From: Lutraria lutraria
Lineage: Eukaryota > Mollusca > Bivalvia > Venerida > Mactridae
Assembly: GCA_964023205.1 (NCBI GenBank)
Contig: OZ026843.1
Location: forward strand, 12,133,093 to 12,197,092
Direction: 5' to 3'
Length of the DNA stretch: 64,000 bases
In this document: positions 1 to 12,225 of the stretch, one piece after another
How the letters are laid out: the number at the start of each line of letters is the position of its first letter
How positions within the stretch are numbered: the first letter of the stretch is position 1
Translations under genes and position numbers: made by a program
Notes under the pieces: generated by a model
What the model was told of the DNA's origin: nothing
Databases searched by the model: none
Seen by the model: only the letters and a program-made list of their open reading frames with translations

Positions 1-3000
1 ATGATGTAAAGCATGTCTCTATCATTGGGATATGTTTAGTTTTTAATAGCAGATAACGTTTGTACGGTTATAAGAAAAGTACATTCTTCAATAATAATCA
101 GTATCGTGTTGATGTTATGTTTGTCCAGCGTAGTTATTTTAAAGGCATAATACATATATAGCATATCATGACGATGGCCAACAATTGAAAATTGATTGCA
201 AAACATTTACAAGTAGAAATGGAAACGCTGCATGTACATCGAAACACTGACCATGTTAGGCTAAAGTCATCTACCAGTGTGTATATTCTTTAAGTGCTAT
301 CATCTTAAGATAATATTCTCGATCAAATTGAATAATATTCTCATAGAAACATGATATAAGCGGGCAGTTCAGGAATAGTCTGTAAAGAACTATATTTCTC
401 TATTTCAAGGTAAAATGGCACCGCAATGGTAATTCTCATTATGATGGCTAAAAATTCAATTCATTTGTTATGAATTCATGATATAAGTTTGCCGTTTAAA
501 TTGTGAAGACATGTATTGCTCTATTTGAAGGTGCATGTTATTACAAAGGAAAATATTATGTTGATGGCGAACAATTCTATGATGATTGCAACTCATGCAC
601 TTGTGCAAACGGAGCCGCAGGGTGTACACAGAAATCATGCATTGGTAAGAATGACTAATTCTAGTATAAAACCTTTTTCGGCGTTCATGCAATAATGGGT
701 TATAAACAATGTTATTCAACTTTTGTACTCTGTGTAAGCCTAGCGAACCAGGAATATAAGCTGTTAATTGATTGTCGTGTTTCATGAAGTGATAAGAACT
801 GTATGTATTAAATGACTTATTCTGAAATTGAAATCGGTCTTGTCCGAATTAAAATTTTCATCATTTAAATCAAGTTATGTTCATTCAATTCCATAAAATG
901 TCATTTTTCCTTAGAATCTCTTTTATGCATTTCGAATGGCTTAGTTTTTAATTCTACTTAAATTCTGCTCCATCTATCCAGTTAATTGTATCGAGTTTAG
1001 ATTTAGTTCTACAACAAATCAAAGTAACTTGAATGAAACCAAAAGGTATCGTTTCTTGAAATCTTTCATGATGTAAAGCATGTGTCTATAACTGGGATAT
1101 GTTTAGTTTTGAACAGCAAATAACTTTTGTATGGTTATTTGAAAGGTACATTCTTCAATAATAATCAGTATCGTGTTTATGTTATTTTCTTGTCCAACGT
1201 AGTTATTTTAAAGACATAATACATATATGGCATATCATAATGATGGCCAACAATTGAAAATTGATTGGAAAACTTTGACAAGTAGAAATAGAAACGCTGC
1301 ATGCACATTGAAACACTGACCAAGTGGGTTTAAGTCGTCTACCAGTGTGTCTATTCTTCAAGTGCTGTCATCTTAAGATAGTATTCTCGATCAAATTGAA
1401 TTATATACATGTACTCATAGAAACATGATATAAGCGGGCAGTTCAGTCATAGTCTGTAAAGAACTATATTTCTCAATTTCAAGGTAAAATGTCACCACAA
1501 TGGTAATTCTCATCATGATGGCTAACAATTCAATTCCTTTTTTTTATGAATTTATGATATAAGCTTGCTGTTTAGAATGCGAAAACCTGTATTGCTCTAT
1601 TTGAAGGTGCATGTTATTACAAAGGAAAATATTATGTTGATGGCGAACAATTCTACGATGATTGCAACTCATGCACTTGTACAAACGGAGCCGCAGGGTG
1701 TACAAAGAAATCATGCATTGGTAAGAATGACTAATTCTAGTATAAAACCTTTCTCGTGGTTCATGCAATAATGGGTTTAAAACAATGTGATTTGAATATA
1801 TCAAGTTAAGTCCAGGAGGATCCATAAGAAATAATTATGCGACCTTATCAAAATGATTTTGATGTTATTTAACTTTTGTACTCGGTGTAAGCCTAGAAAA
1901 CTAGGAATATAAGCTGTTATTTGAATGCGTGTTTCATAAAGTGAAAAGAACTGCATGCATTAAATGACTTATTCTGCATTCGAAATCGGTCTTGTCTGAC
2001 TAAAATGTTTCATCAGTTTATTCAAGTTATACGCATTCAATTCTATCAACGGACATATTTCCTTAGAATATCTTTTATGCATTTCGATCTGCTTAGTTTT
2101 TAATTCTACTTAAATTCTGCTCCATCTATCCAGTTAATCGTATCGAGTTTAGATTTAGTTCTAGAACAAATCAAAGTAACTTGAATGAAACCAAAAGGTA
2201 TCGTTTCTTGAAATCTTTCATGATGTAAAGCATGTGTCTATAACTGGGATATGTTTAGTTTTGAACAGCAGATAATTTTTATATGGTTATTAGAAAGGTA
2301 CATTCTTCAATAATAATCAGTATCGTGTTGATGTATTTTTTGTCCAGCGTAGTTATTTGAAAACATGGTAAATATGTGGCATATCATGACGATGGCCAAC
2401 AATTGAAAATTGATTGCAAAACATTTACAAGTAGAAATAGAAACGCTGCATGCACATTGAAACACTGACCACGTAGGTTTAAGTCGTCTACCAGTGTGTC
2501 TATTCTTCAAGTGCAATCATCTTATGATAATATTCCCGATCAAATTGAATCATATACTCATACATACATGATATAAGCGGGCATTTCAGGAATAGTCTGT
2601 AAAGAACTATATTTCTCTATTTCAAGGTAAAATGTCACCACAATGGTAATTCCCATCATGATGGCTAAAAATTCAATTCATTTGTTATGAATTCATGATA
2701 TAAGCTTGTCGTTTAAATTTTGAAAACCTGTATTGCTCTATTTGAAGGTGCATGTTATTACAAAGGAAACTATTATGTTAATGGCGAACAATTCTATGAT
2801 GATTGCAACTCATGCACTTGTACAAACGGAGCCACAGGGTGTACAAAGAAATCATGCATTGGTAAGAATGACTAATTCTAGTATAACAACTTTCTCGGCG
2901 TCCATGCAATAATGGGTTAAAAACAATGTTATTTAGCTTTTGTACTCGGTGTAAGCCTAGAGAACTAGGAATATAAGCTGTTAATTGATTGTCGTGTTTC

Positions 3001-6000
3001 ATGAAGTGAAAAGAACTGTATGTATTAAATGACTTATTCTGAAATTGAAATCGGTCTAGTCCGAATTAAAATTTTCATCATTTAAATCATGTTATGTTCA
3101 TTCAATTCCATAAAATGTCATTTTTCCTTAGAATCTCTTTTATGCATTTCGAATGGCTTAGTTTTTAATTCTACTTAAATTCTGCTTCATCTATCCAGTT
3201 AATCGTATCGAGTTTAGATTTAGTTCTAGCACAAATCAAAGTTACTTGAATGTAACCAAAAGATATCGTTTCTTGAAATCTTTCATGATGTAAAGCATGT
3301 CTCTATCTTTGGGATATGTTTAGTTTTTAATAGCAGATAACGTTTGTACGGTTATAAGAAAAGTACATTCTTCAATAATAATCAGTATCGTGTTGATGTT
3401 ATGTTTGTCCAGCGTAGTTATTTTAAAGGCATAATACATATATGGCATATCATGACGATGGCCAACAATTGAAAATTGATTGCAAAACATTTACAAGTAG
3501 AAATGGAAACGCTGCATGTACATTGAAACACTGACCATGTTTGGCTAAAGTCATCTACCAGTGTGTATATTCTTTAAGTGCTATCATCTTAAGATAATAT
3601 TCTCGATCAAATTGAATAATATTCTCATAGAAACATGATATAAGCGGGCAGTTCAGGAATAGTCTGTAAAGAACTATATTTCTCTATTTCAAGGTAAAAT
3701 GGCACCGCAATGGTAATTCTCATTATGATGGCTAACAATTCAATTCATTTGTTATGAATTCATGATATAAGTTTGCCGTTTATATTGTGAAGACATGTAT
3801 TGCTCTATTTGAAGGTGCATGTTATTACAAAGGAAACTATTATGTTGATGGCGAACAATTTTACGATGATTGCAACTCATGCACTTGTGCAAACGGAGCC
3901 GCAGGGTGTACACAGAAATCATGCATTGGTAAGAATGACTAATTCTAGTATAAAACCTTTTTCGGCGTTCATGCAATAATGGGTTATAAACAATGTTATT
4001 CAACTTTTGTACTCGGTGTAAGCCTAGCGAACCAGGAATATAAGCTGTTAATTGATTGTCGTGTTTCATGAAGTGAAAAGAACTGTATGTATTAAATGAC
4101 TTATTCTGAAATTGAAATCGGTCTTGTCCGAATTAAAATTTTCATCATTTAAATCAAGTTATGTTCATTCAATTCCATAAAATGTCATTTTTCCTTAGAA
4201 TCTCTTTTATGCATTTCGAATGGCTTAGTTTTTAATTCTACTTAAATTCTGCTCCATCTATCCCGTTAATTGTATCGAGTTTAGATTTAGTTCTACAACA
4301 AATCAAAGTAACTTGAATAAAACCAAAAGGTATCGTTTCTTGAAATCTTTCATGATGTAAAGCATGTGTCTATAACTGGGATATGATTAGTTTTGAACAG
4401 CAAAAAACTTTTGTATGGTTATTTGAAAGGTACATTCTTCAATAATAATCAGTATCGTGTTTATGTTATTTTCTTGTCCAACGTAGTTATTTTAAAGACA
4501 TAATACATATATGGCATATCATAATAATGGCCAACAATTGAAAATTGATTGGAAAACTTTGACAAGTAGAAATAGAAACGCTGCATGCACATTGAAACAC
4601 TGACCAAGTGGGTTTAAGTCGTCTACCAGTGTGTCTATTCTTCAAGTGCTGTCATCTTAAGATAGTATTCTCGATCAAATTGAATTATATACATGTACTC
4701 ATAGAAACATGATATAAGCGGGCAGTTCAGTCATAGTCTGTAAAGAACTATATTTCTCAATTTCAAGGTAAAATGTCACCACAATGGTAATTCTCATCAT
4801 GATGGCTAACAATTCAATTCCTTTTTTTTTATGAATTTATGATATAAGCTTGCTGTTTAGAATGCGAAAACCTGTATTGCTCTATTTGAAGGTGCATGTT
4901 ATTACAAAGGAAAATATTATGTTGATGGCGAACAATTCTACGATGATTGCAACTCATGCACTTGTACAAACGGAGCCGCAGGGTGTACAAAGAAATCATG
5001 CATTGGTAAGAATGACTAATTCTAGTATAAAACCTTTCTCGTGGTTCATGCAATAATGGGTTTAAAACAATGTGATTTGAATATATCAAGTTAAGTCCAG
5101 GAGGATCCATAAGAAATAATTATGCGACCTTATCAAAATGATTTTGATGTTATTTAACTTTTGTACTCGGTGTAAGCCTAGAAAACTAGGAATATAAGCT
5201 GTTATTTGAATGCGTGTTTCATAAAGTGAAAAGAACTGCATGCATTAAATGACTTATTCTGCATTCGAAATCGGTCTTGTCTGACTAAAATGTTTCATCA
5301 GTTTATTCAAGTTATACTCATTCAATTCTATCAACGGACATATTTCCTTAGAATATCTTTTATGCATTTCGATCTGCTTAGTTTTTAATTCTACTTAAAT
5401 TCTGCTCCATCTATCCAGTTAATCGTATCGAGTTTAGATTTAGTTCTAGAACAAATCAAAGTAACTTGAATGAAACCAAAAGGTATCGTTTCTTGAAATC
5501 TTTCATGATGTAAAGCATGTGTCTATAACTGGGATATGTTTAGTTTTGAACAGCAGATAATTTTTATATGGTTATTAGAAAGGTACATTCTTCAATAATA
5601 ATCAGTATCGTGTTGATGTATTTTTTGTCCAGCGTAGTTATTTGAAAACATGGTAAATATGTGGCATATCATGACGATGGCCAACAATTGAAAATTGATT
5701 GCAAAACATTTACAAGTAGAAATAGAAACGCTGCATGCACATTGAAACACTGACCACGTAGGTTTAAGTCGTCTACCAGTGTGTCTATTCTTCAAGTGCA
5801 ATCATCTTATGATAATATTCCCGATCAAATTGAATCATATACTCATACATACATGATATAAGCGGGCATTTCAGGAATAGTCTGTAAAGAACTATATTTC
5901 TCTATTTCAAGGTAAAATGTCACCACAATGGTAATTCCCATCATGATGGCTAAAAATTCAATTCATTTGTTATGAATTCATGATATAAGCTTGCCGTTTA

Positions 6001-9000
6001 AATTTTGAAAACCTGTATTGCTCTATTTGAAGGTGCATGTTATTACAAAGGAAACTATTATGTTAATGGCGAACAATTCTATGATGATTGCAACTCATGC
6101 ACTTGTACAAACGGAGCCACAGGGTGTACAAAGAAATCATGCATTGGTAAGAATGACTAATTCTAGTATAACAACTTTCCCGGCGTCCATGCAATAATGG
6201 GTTAAAAACAATGTTATTTAGCTTTTGTACTCGGTGTAAGCCTAGAGAACTAGGAATATCAGCTGTTAATTGATTGTCGTGTTTCATGAAGTGAAAAGAA
6301 CTGTATGTATTAAATGACTTATTCTGAAATTGAAATCGGTCTAGTCCGAATTAAAATTTTCATCATTTAAATCATGTTATGTTCATTCAATTCCATAAAA
6401 TGTCATTTTCCCTTAGAATCTCTTTTATGCATTTCGAATGGCTTAGTTTTTAATTCTACTTAAGTTCTGCTTCATCTATCCAGTTAATCGTATCGAGTTT
6501 AGATTTAGTTCTAGCACAAATCAAAGTTACTTGAATGTAACCAAAAGATATCGTTTCTTGAAATCTTTCATGATGTAAAGCATGTCTCTATCATTGGGAT
6601 ATGTTTAGTTTTTAATAGCAGATAACGTTTGTACGGTTATAAGAAAAGTACATTCTTCAATAATAATCAGTATCGTGTTGATGTTATGTTTGTCCAGCGT
6701 AGTTATTTTAAAGGCATAATACATATATAGCATATCATGACGATGGCCAACAATTGAAAATTGATTGCAAAACATTTACAAGTAGAAATGGAAACGCTGC
6801 ATGTACATTGAAACACCACACACTGACCATGTTAGGCTAAAGTCATCTACCAGTGTGTATATTCTTTAAGTGCTATCATCTTAAGATAATATTCTCGATC
6901 AAATTGAATAATATTCTCATAGAAACATGATATAAGCGGGCAGTTCAGGAATAGTCTGTAAAGAACTATATTTCTCTATTTCAAGGTAAAATGGCACCGC
7001 AATGGTAATTCTCATTATGATGGCTAAAAATTCAATTCATTTGTTATGAATTCATGATATAAGTTTGCCGTTTAAATTGTGAAGACATGTATTGCTCTAT
7101 TTGAAGGTGCATGTTATTACAAAGGAAAATATTATGTTGATGGCGAACAATTCTATGATGATTGCAACTCATGCACTTGTACAAACGGAGCCGCAGGGTG
7201 TACAAAGAAATCATGCATTGGTAAGAATGACTAATTCTAGTATAAAACCTTTTTCGGCGTTCATGCAATAATGGGTTATAAACAATGTTATTCAACTTTT
7301 GTACTCGGTGTAAGCCTAGCGAACCAGGAATATAAGCTGTTAATTGATTGTCGTGTTTCATGAAGTGAAAAGAACTGTATGTATTAAATGACTTATTCTG
7401 AAATTGAAATCGGTCTTGTCCGAATTAAAATTTTCATCATTTAAATCAAGTTATGTTCATTCAATTCCATAAAATGTCATTTTTCCTTAGAATCTCTTTT
7501 ATGCATTTCGAATGGCTTAGTTTTTAATTCTACTTAAATTCTGCTTCATCTATCCAGTTAATCGTATCGAGTTTAGATTTAGTTCTAGCACAAATCAAAG
7601 TAACTTGAATGTAACCAAAAGATATCGTTTCTTGAAATCTTTCATGATGTAAAGCATGCCTCTATCTTTGGGATATGTTTAGTTTTGAACAGCAAATAAC
7701 TTTTGTATGGTTATTTGAAAGGTACATTCTTCAATAATAATCAGTATCGTGTTTATGTTATTTTCTTGTCCAACGTAGTTATTTTAAAGACATAATACAT
7801 ATATGGCATATCATAATGATGGCCAACAATTGAAAATTGATTGGAAAACATTGACAAGTAGAAATAGAAACGCTGCATGCACATTGAAACACTGACCAAG
7901 TGGGTTTAAGTCGTCTACCAGTGTGTCTATTCTTCAAGTGCTGTCATCTTAAGATAATATTCTCGACCAAATTGAATTATATACATGTACTCATAGAAAC
8001 ATGATATAAGCGGGCAGTTCAGTCATAGTCTGTTAAGAACTATATTTCTCAATTTCAAGGTAAAATGTCACCACAATGGTAATTCTCATCATGATGGCTA
8101 ACAATTCAATTCCTTTTTTTTATGAATTTATGATATAAGCTTGCTGTTTAGAATGCGAAAACCTGTATTGCTCTATTTGAAGGTGCATGTTATTACAAAG
8201 GAAAATATTATGTTGATGGCGAACAATTCTACGATGATTGCAACTCATGCACTTGTACAAACGGAGCCGCAGGGTGTACAAAGAAATCATGCATTGGTAA
8301 GAATGACTAATTCTAGTATAAAACCTTTCTCGTGGTTCATGCAATAATGGGTTTAAAACAATGTGATTTGAATATATCAAGTTAAGTCCAGGAGGATCCA
8401 TAAGAAATAATTATGCGACCTTATCAAAATGATTTTGATGTTATTCAACTTTTGTACTCGGTGTAAGCCTAGAAAACTAGGAATATAAGCTGTTATTTGA
8501 ATGCGTGTTTCATAAAGTGAAAAGAACTGCATGCATTAAATGACTTATTCTGCATTCGAAATCGGTCTTGTCTGACTAAAATGTTTCATCATTTTATTCA
8601 AGTTATACTCATTCAATTCTATCAACGGACATATTTCCTTAGAATCTCTTTTATGCATTTCGATCTGCTTAGTTTTTAATTCTACTTAAATTCTGCTCCA
8701 TCTATCCAGTTAATCGTATCAAGTTTAGATTTAGTTCTAGAACAAATCAAAGTAACTTGAATGAAACCAAAAGGTATCGTTTCTTGAAATCTTTCATGAT
8801 GTAAAGCATGTGTCTATAACTGGGATATGTTTAGTTTTGAACAGCAGATAATTTTTGTATGGTTATTAGAAAGGTGCATTCTTCAATAATAATCAGTATC
8901 GTGTTGATGTATTTTTTGTCCAGCGTAGTTATTTTAAAACATGGTAAATATGTGGCATATCATGACGATGGCCAACAATTGAAAATTGATTGCAAAACAT

Positions 9001-10172
9001 TTACAAGTAGAAATAGAAACGCTGCATGCACATTGAAACACTGACCACGTAGGTTTAAGTCGTCTACCAGTGTGTCTATTCTTCAAGTGCAATCATCTTA
9101 TGATAATATTCCCGATCAAATTGAATCATATACTCATACATACATGATATAAGCGGGCATTTCAGGAATAGTCTGTAAAGAACTATATTTCTCTATTTCA
9201 AGGTAAAATGTCACCACAATGATAATTCCCATCATGATGGTTAAACATTCAATTCATTTTTTATGAATTCATGATATAAGCTTGCCGTTTAAATTGTGAA
9301 AACCTGTATTGCTCTATTTGAAGGTGCATGTTATTACAAAGGAAAATATTATGTTGATGGCGAACAATTCTACGATGATTGCAACTCATGCACTTGTACA
9401 AACGGAGCCGCAGGGTGTACAAAGAAATCATGCATTGGTAAGAATGACTAATTCTAATATAAAACCTGTTCGGTGTACATGTAATAATGTGTTGTTAAAA
9501 ACCCCCAATGTGATTAGAATGTGTCAAGCCAGCTTCATGGGTATCTGTTGGGCATAATTATGATTAATTATCAATATCCTATTGCTGTTATTCAGTTTTG
9601 TATTCGGTGTTAGCCTATAAAACTAACAGTAGAAGCTATTGATTGGGCTGATGTGTTTTATCTGTATTTTAGCGAAAAAACTGTATGCTATGAATCATTT
9701 TTTTCTGAGAACGCTATCGGTCTCAACTAACTAAACTATTATCAACATTAAATTCAAGTAATGTTTATTTAATGTGTGGACATAGCTGTGTACGACCACG
9801 TAAGTACTAGATGCTAGCCAAGGTCCGTATCTTGGAACCAAACATATTTAATTAATGATCATAACTACATGAATATTTCTTATTGGATATTACTAAGATC
9901 AATTTTCATTCTTATATATAGTGTCTCTGCTTTGCAGTTTTAGAGGTATAAATATCTTGTTATCTAACACTACACACTGAAATTTAACTTATTTGACTCT
10001 TAATTTATAGTAGATTACACAAACGTTTTGTTGACCGTAAATTTACAATTCTTGCATCTTTCTTTTAGTCTGTGAACGAATATGTCCACCATTACCACGA
10101 TCATGTCGGCAAAGATACACACCAAAAAGGCAATGTGCGTGTCCAGTATGTCTTGATGGACGAGGCTACTAA
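1..10172 (+). CDS. Gene 1 (3' part): secreted tandem six-Cys (pacifastin/VWC-half) protein
   Basis: Nine near-identical 114-bp exons (531-644, 1607-1720, 2748-2861, 3815-3928, 4892-5005, 6033-6146, 7107-7220, 8183-8296, 9324-9437) and a terminal exon (10069-10172) lie in one orientation. Each internal exon begins after AAG and ends at G|GTAAG, and all borders are phase 1, so they join in frame. The window opens inside the repeat array, so the signal peptide and first exons lie upstream. By analogy with gene 2 the product is secreted. Each module carries C-x16-CNSCTC-x6-CTxKSC, as in pacifastin inhibitors and VWC N-halves. Unlike gene 2, no intact WAP exon precedes the terminal exon; only a remnant remains. 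Protease inhibition is inference; the exon structure is seen directly. Confidence 0.8.
410..463 (+). pseudogene. Fossil 5' half-exon upstream of the live exon (present in each unit)
   Basis: The sequence tctatttcaag|gt at 400-410 mirrors the live acceptor ctctatttgaag|gt at 520-531. The next ~50 bp align with the first half of the live exon (caccacaatgg for ttacaaagga, atgatggctaa for ttgatggcgaa), then stop at aattcaattc. The upstream intron is duplicated too: atgatataag occurs at 351 and 478. Each unit in both arrays carries this ~125-bp duplication. The half exon has in-frame stops. Confidence 0.65.
531..644 (+). CDS. Gene 1 array exon 1 (type a)
   Basis: A 114-bp phase 1-1 exon with acceptor tttgaag|gt and donor attg|gtaag. 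It reads GACYYKGKYYVDGEQ onward with six cysteines. The last pair encloses T-Q-K-S, so the pacifastin P1-equivalent residue is Gln. The loop is ANGAAG. Confidence 0.82.
1607..1720 (+). CDS. Gene 1 array exon 2 (type b)
   Basis: Same exon frame and borders as the first. The loop is TNGAAG and the final Cys pair encloses T-K-K-S, giving Lys at the P1-equivalent site, as in trypsin-directed inhibitors. Confidence 0.82.
2748..2861 (+). CDS. Gene 1 array exon 3 (type c)
   Basis: A 114-bp phase 1-1 exon. It differs from type b by KGNYYVNGEQ and the loop TNGATG. All six Cys are kept and the P1-equivalent residue is Lys. Confidence 0.82.
3815..3928 (+). CDS. Gene 1 array exon 4 (type a)
   Basis: Second copy of type a, 3284 bp after the first. 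It carries KGNYYVDGEQ and keeps ANGAAG and C-T-Q-K-S-C. Borders are intact. Confidence 0.82.
4892..5005 (+). CDS. Gene 1 array exon 5 (type b)
   Basis: Second copy of type b, 3285 bp after 1607, with the same encoded protein. All six Cys are kept and the P1-equivalent residue is Lys. Confidence 0.82.
6033..6146 (+). CDS. Gene 1 array exon 6 (type c)
   Basis: Second copy of type c, 3285 bp after 2748, encoding the same protein. Borders are intact. Confidence 0.82.
7107..7220 (+). CDS. Gene 1 array exon 7 (type a position, b-like loop)
   Basis: It occupies the type a position in the third repeat (3292 bp after 3815), but reads TNGAAG and C-T-K-K-S-C like type b. This suggests gene conversion, or loss of the Gln variant in this copy. 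Confidence 0.82.
8183..8296 (+). CDS. Gene 1 array exon 8 (type b)
   Basis: Third copy of type b, encoding the same protein as 1607 and 4892. It has intact splice borders and the P1-equivalent residue Lys. Confidence 0.82.
9324..9437 (+). CDS. Gene 1 array exon 9 (last array exon)
   Basis: It occupies the type c position but encodes KGKYYVDGEQ and TNGAAG, so it matches type b in protein. Its downstream intron diverges from the other units after about 30 bp and leads into the terminal part of the gene. Confidence 0.82.
9773..9799 (+). pseudogene. Remnant of a deleted WAP exon in gene 1
   Basis: Only the 3' tail of a WAP exon survives: CGHSCVRPR followed by c|gtaagtact. The same tail ends the intact WAP exon of gene 2 (48767-48916), and the following intron (ctagccaagg...) is also alike. 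The preceding ~100 bp align with sequence well upstream of the gene 2 exon, so one deletion took the acceptor and most of the exon. Exon 9 can still join the terminal exon because both sides are phase 1. Confidence 0.8.
10069..10172 (+). CDS. Gene 1 terminal exon: VWC C-half-like Cys-rich tail
   Basis: It follows acceptor tcttttag and is read in phase 1 as VCERICPPLPRSC, then a basic linker with YTPK, CACPVC, and LDGRGY before TAA at 10170-10172. Spacing is C-x3-C-x6-C-x9-C-x-C-x2-C. This resembles the C-terminal half of a VWC domain (C..C..C..CCPxC) with one residue inserted in the CC pair. It is a clear paralogue of 49187-49290. Confidence 0.85.
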
Positions 10173-10554
10173 CAGACGTGATCATGACCTTTAATGATAT
10201 GACGAGATAGTATCGATCGGTTGATGCTTTGCTTCATAGAAAAGAAATCATTAATTTGTTCAATTATTACTTCAGTTATATGTTAATCACGTGCTGTAGA
10301 TATAAAACCATTTTACTATTTTCTAAGGTACGTTTTTTTTGGTGATCATTCTAACGGAGCATATCTTTTTGAGAAGATCATAAACAATTTTACAAAATTT
10401 GTTGATTTAGTTATATGTTTATAAACTTATTTCTGCTTCCGTGTTATTTAAATGAAACTAGCTGTAGGTCATATTTCGAAAGCATCTTCTATATAGCCTT
10501 GCATTTTCGAATGCTTGTGTATTTTCGAATGATTTTTTAATCTTCCTCTTAGAA

Positions 10555-10597
10555 AATAAATATTTGCATTTATGTCAATTTGTTATCAATTAATAAA
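10555..10597 (+). promoter_or_regulatory. Candidate polyadenylation signals of gene 1
   Basis: AATAAA occurs at 10555-10560 and 10592-10597, 383-420 bp after the stop. Both are altered in the paralogous flank of gene 2. Position and motif are the only evidence. Confidence 0.35.
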
Positions 10598-11429
10598 TAT
10601 ATCTATCAATCAACGATCAATCATGGGTTCATTGATTCTTTGATCAGCAAAATTACTAGAACGTGAAGAATATCTACATGTCTATTGTACGTGGAGACAA
10701 GAAATCATTAAGACATACTCTACAACTGAACCTATTATTACGCTGATGAGACTAAACTTTGCATCGAGCGCGAGCGAGCGAGTAATTGAGCGAACGAACG
10801 AGCTTACAAATTGTTTCTAATTTTGCATGTAACTGATGGAAAGTAAATTGTCAGCTACACGATAAATTAAGAAGTTAAAATCAAGAAACAGTTTCAGCAC
10901 CATCTCTGGTTTTCTGGTTCTGTCATAAAAAGAAGCTTACATTCTATTTATATCGATGCGGTAAGTTAGATAGATTCAAATAACACATAATGGTTCACAT
11001 CATACATCATAAATAGCTGCGGTTTTCTTTTACAGGTAATAATTACAGGAGAAGAGTTTATTTATTTTAGATTCATAAGGCTCTCAGGCCCATGTGAACA
11101 ACATATTTACATTCATAAGTATATACAAATACATAGACGTAACAAGGTGACGAAAGAAATGGTATAAATTTACATTTAAAATTGGTTACCACATATATAC
11201 AACTACAGTTTACACGGAGAAGGTGGAAAAAAAGTTTATAGTTCATACATGTATGCGCATCTGATATAAAAAGAGGGAAAAGTAATCTGAAAACTGTAAC
11301 TTTACGAAATATTTTAGAAAGTACAGCAATAATAAAGGAAAGAGACAGAAAAAAATATATACATATACTAAGTGTTTACCGGGATGATATAATGTAATAT
11401 TTACATGACGAAATCAAATAGAGGACGAT

Positions 11430-11710
11430 TTACACACATATATATATACATTCTATATACAATGTACATTATAACATTCTTACTGATGACATGTTTACAC
11501 TTACATGTATATATACATTATGGCACACTTACTGATGACATATTTACATTCATATATACATTATAACATTCTTACTGATGACTCGTTTACACTTACATAT
11601 ACATTATGATATTTTCACTGATGATATAACATATGATTGAAAAACATTCAATAGAGGAAGGTTTACAATTACATAAACATTATGACATTTCAACTGATGA
11701 TATAACACAT
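11430..11710. repeat. Diverged ~65-bp tandem repeat in the LINE 3' UTR
   Basis: The phrase tacattatgacat-cttactgatgaca-gtttacacttacat recurs about five times with small changes. The repeat sits 3' of ORF2. Positions 11711-12225 hold only AT-rich UTR sequence. Confidence 0.6.
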
Positions 11711-12225
11711 GTTTGAAGAAAAATGAATTCAGATCTTCACCAACACAAAAGCATGACGTAATATATATTAATTATAGTAATATAGTAATATATATTTTAT
11801 GTTGGATGTAAATCTTATAACATGGAAAATTAAAACGAGTATGAAAATACATGCATATACGTGTATATCAATAAACCAAGAGGAATACATACTCGTATAA
11901 TTCTAAACTAATCTGTCAAGAAAGACAGTAAACGTTGTTAAAATTACGAACAATTATTTGTGTGAAAAGAAAAACAATGTTTATGCAAATATTTGTTTAA
12001 AAAGAAAACAAAAATACAGTTTTACAGTAGTTACAGTTTAAAAGTTCGTATGGGTATAACACGTGTAGTTAATTTTATTTTACAAGTATAGTTTACATAG
12101 ACTTATATATTACTGTTACTGTTTCGTACTTCAAATGCTTTGAAAATATAGACACTCAACCTCTTAATGACAGACTCATTTTGTATCAGAAATAATTGCT
12201 TTAATTTAAACATGTTTGGTCTCTT

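Larger units (their letters stand above)
145..9044 (+). pseudogene. Nine fossil six-Cys exons, one per unit of array A
   Basis: Between successive live exons lies a decayed full-length relative, at about 145-250, 1214-1319, 2365-2468, 3429-3534, 4498-4603, 5650-5753, 6714-6826, 7790-7895 and 8940-9044. In the live frame it reads YHDDGQQLKIDC, then KTFTS where the live exon has NSCTC, then CTLKH and a stop. Three of six Cys are lost and there is no donor at the old border. The copy at 6714-6826 has a 7-bp insertion. All units share it, so the exon died before the array expanded. Confidence 0.75.
1..9560 (+). repeat. Array A: three-exon higher-order repeat, ~3.29-kb period
   Basis: Spacings between like exons are 3284, 3292, 3285, 3291, 3285 and 3291 bp. 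Each period holds three ~1.1-kb units (a, b, c), each with one live exon, one fossil exon and one fossil half exon. Introns differ by only a few bases between rounds, so the expansion is recent. The left end lies outside the window. Confidence 0.9.
9600..11034 (+). repeat. Segmental duplicate of the gene 2 3' region (copy 1)
   Basis: This stretch aligns with 48540-50130: the intron before the WAP exon, the WAP tail, the terminal exon and ~860 bp of 3' flank, including the cgagcgcgagcgag run (10768 and 49857). Homology breaks at the LINE and resumes at about 15898. Apart from the exon noted, 10173-11034 has no gene. Confidence 0.8.

Noticed and set aside
468..785. Repeated minus-strand frames of 74-105 residues in array A
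   Set aside because: They are antisense to the live exon and its introns and recur only because the array repeats. The plus-strand frame has splice sites, cysteine conservation and phase logic.
1565..1771. Plus-strand frames reading MLFRMRKPVLLYLKVHVITKEN and similar across live exons
   Set aside because: These are the wrong frame of the six-Cys exon and run through the donor. The correct frame gives the CNSCTC core.
9859..10060. A second WAP exon hidden in the gene 1 terminal intron
   Set aside because: I looked for CPG..KCC patterns in all plus frames and found only the remnant at 9773-9799.
10768..10803. cgag/gaacg repeat run as a functional element
   Set aside because: A short, impure microsatellite that is already contracted in the paralogous flank at 49857. 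No sign of constraint.
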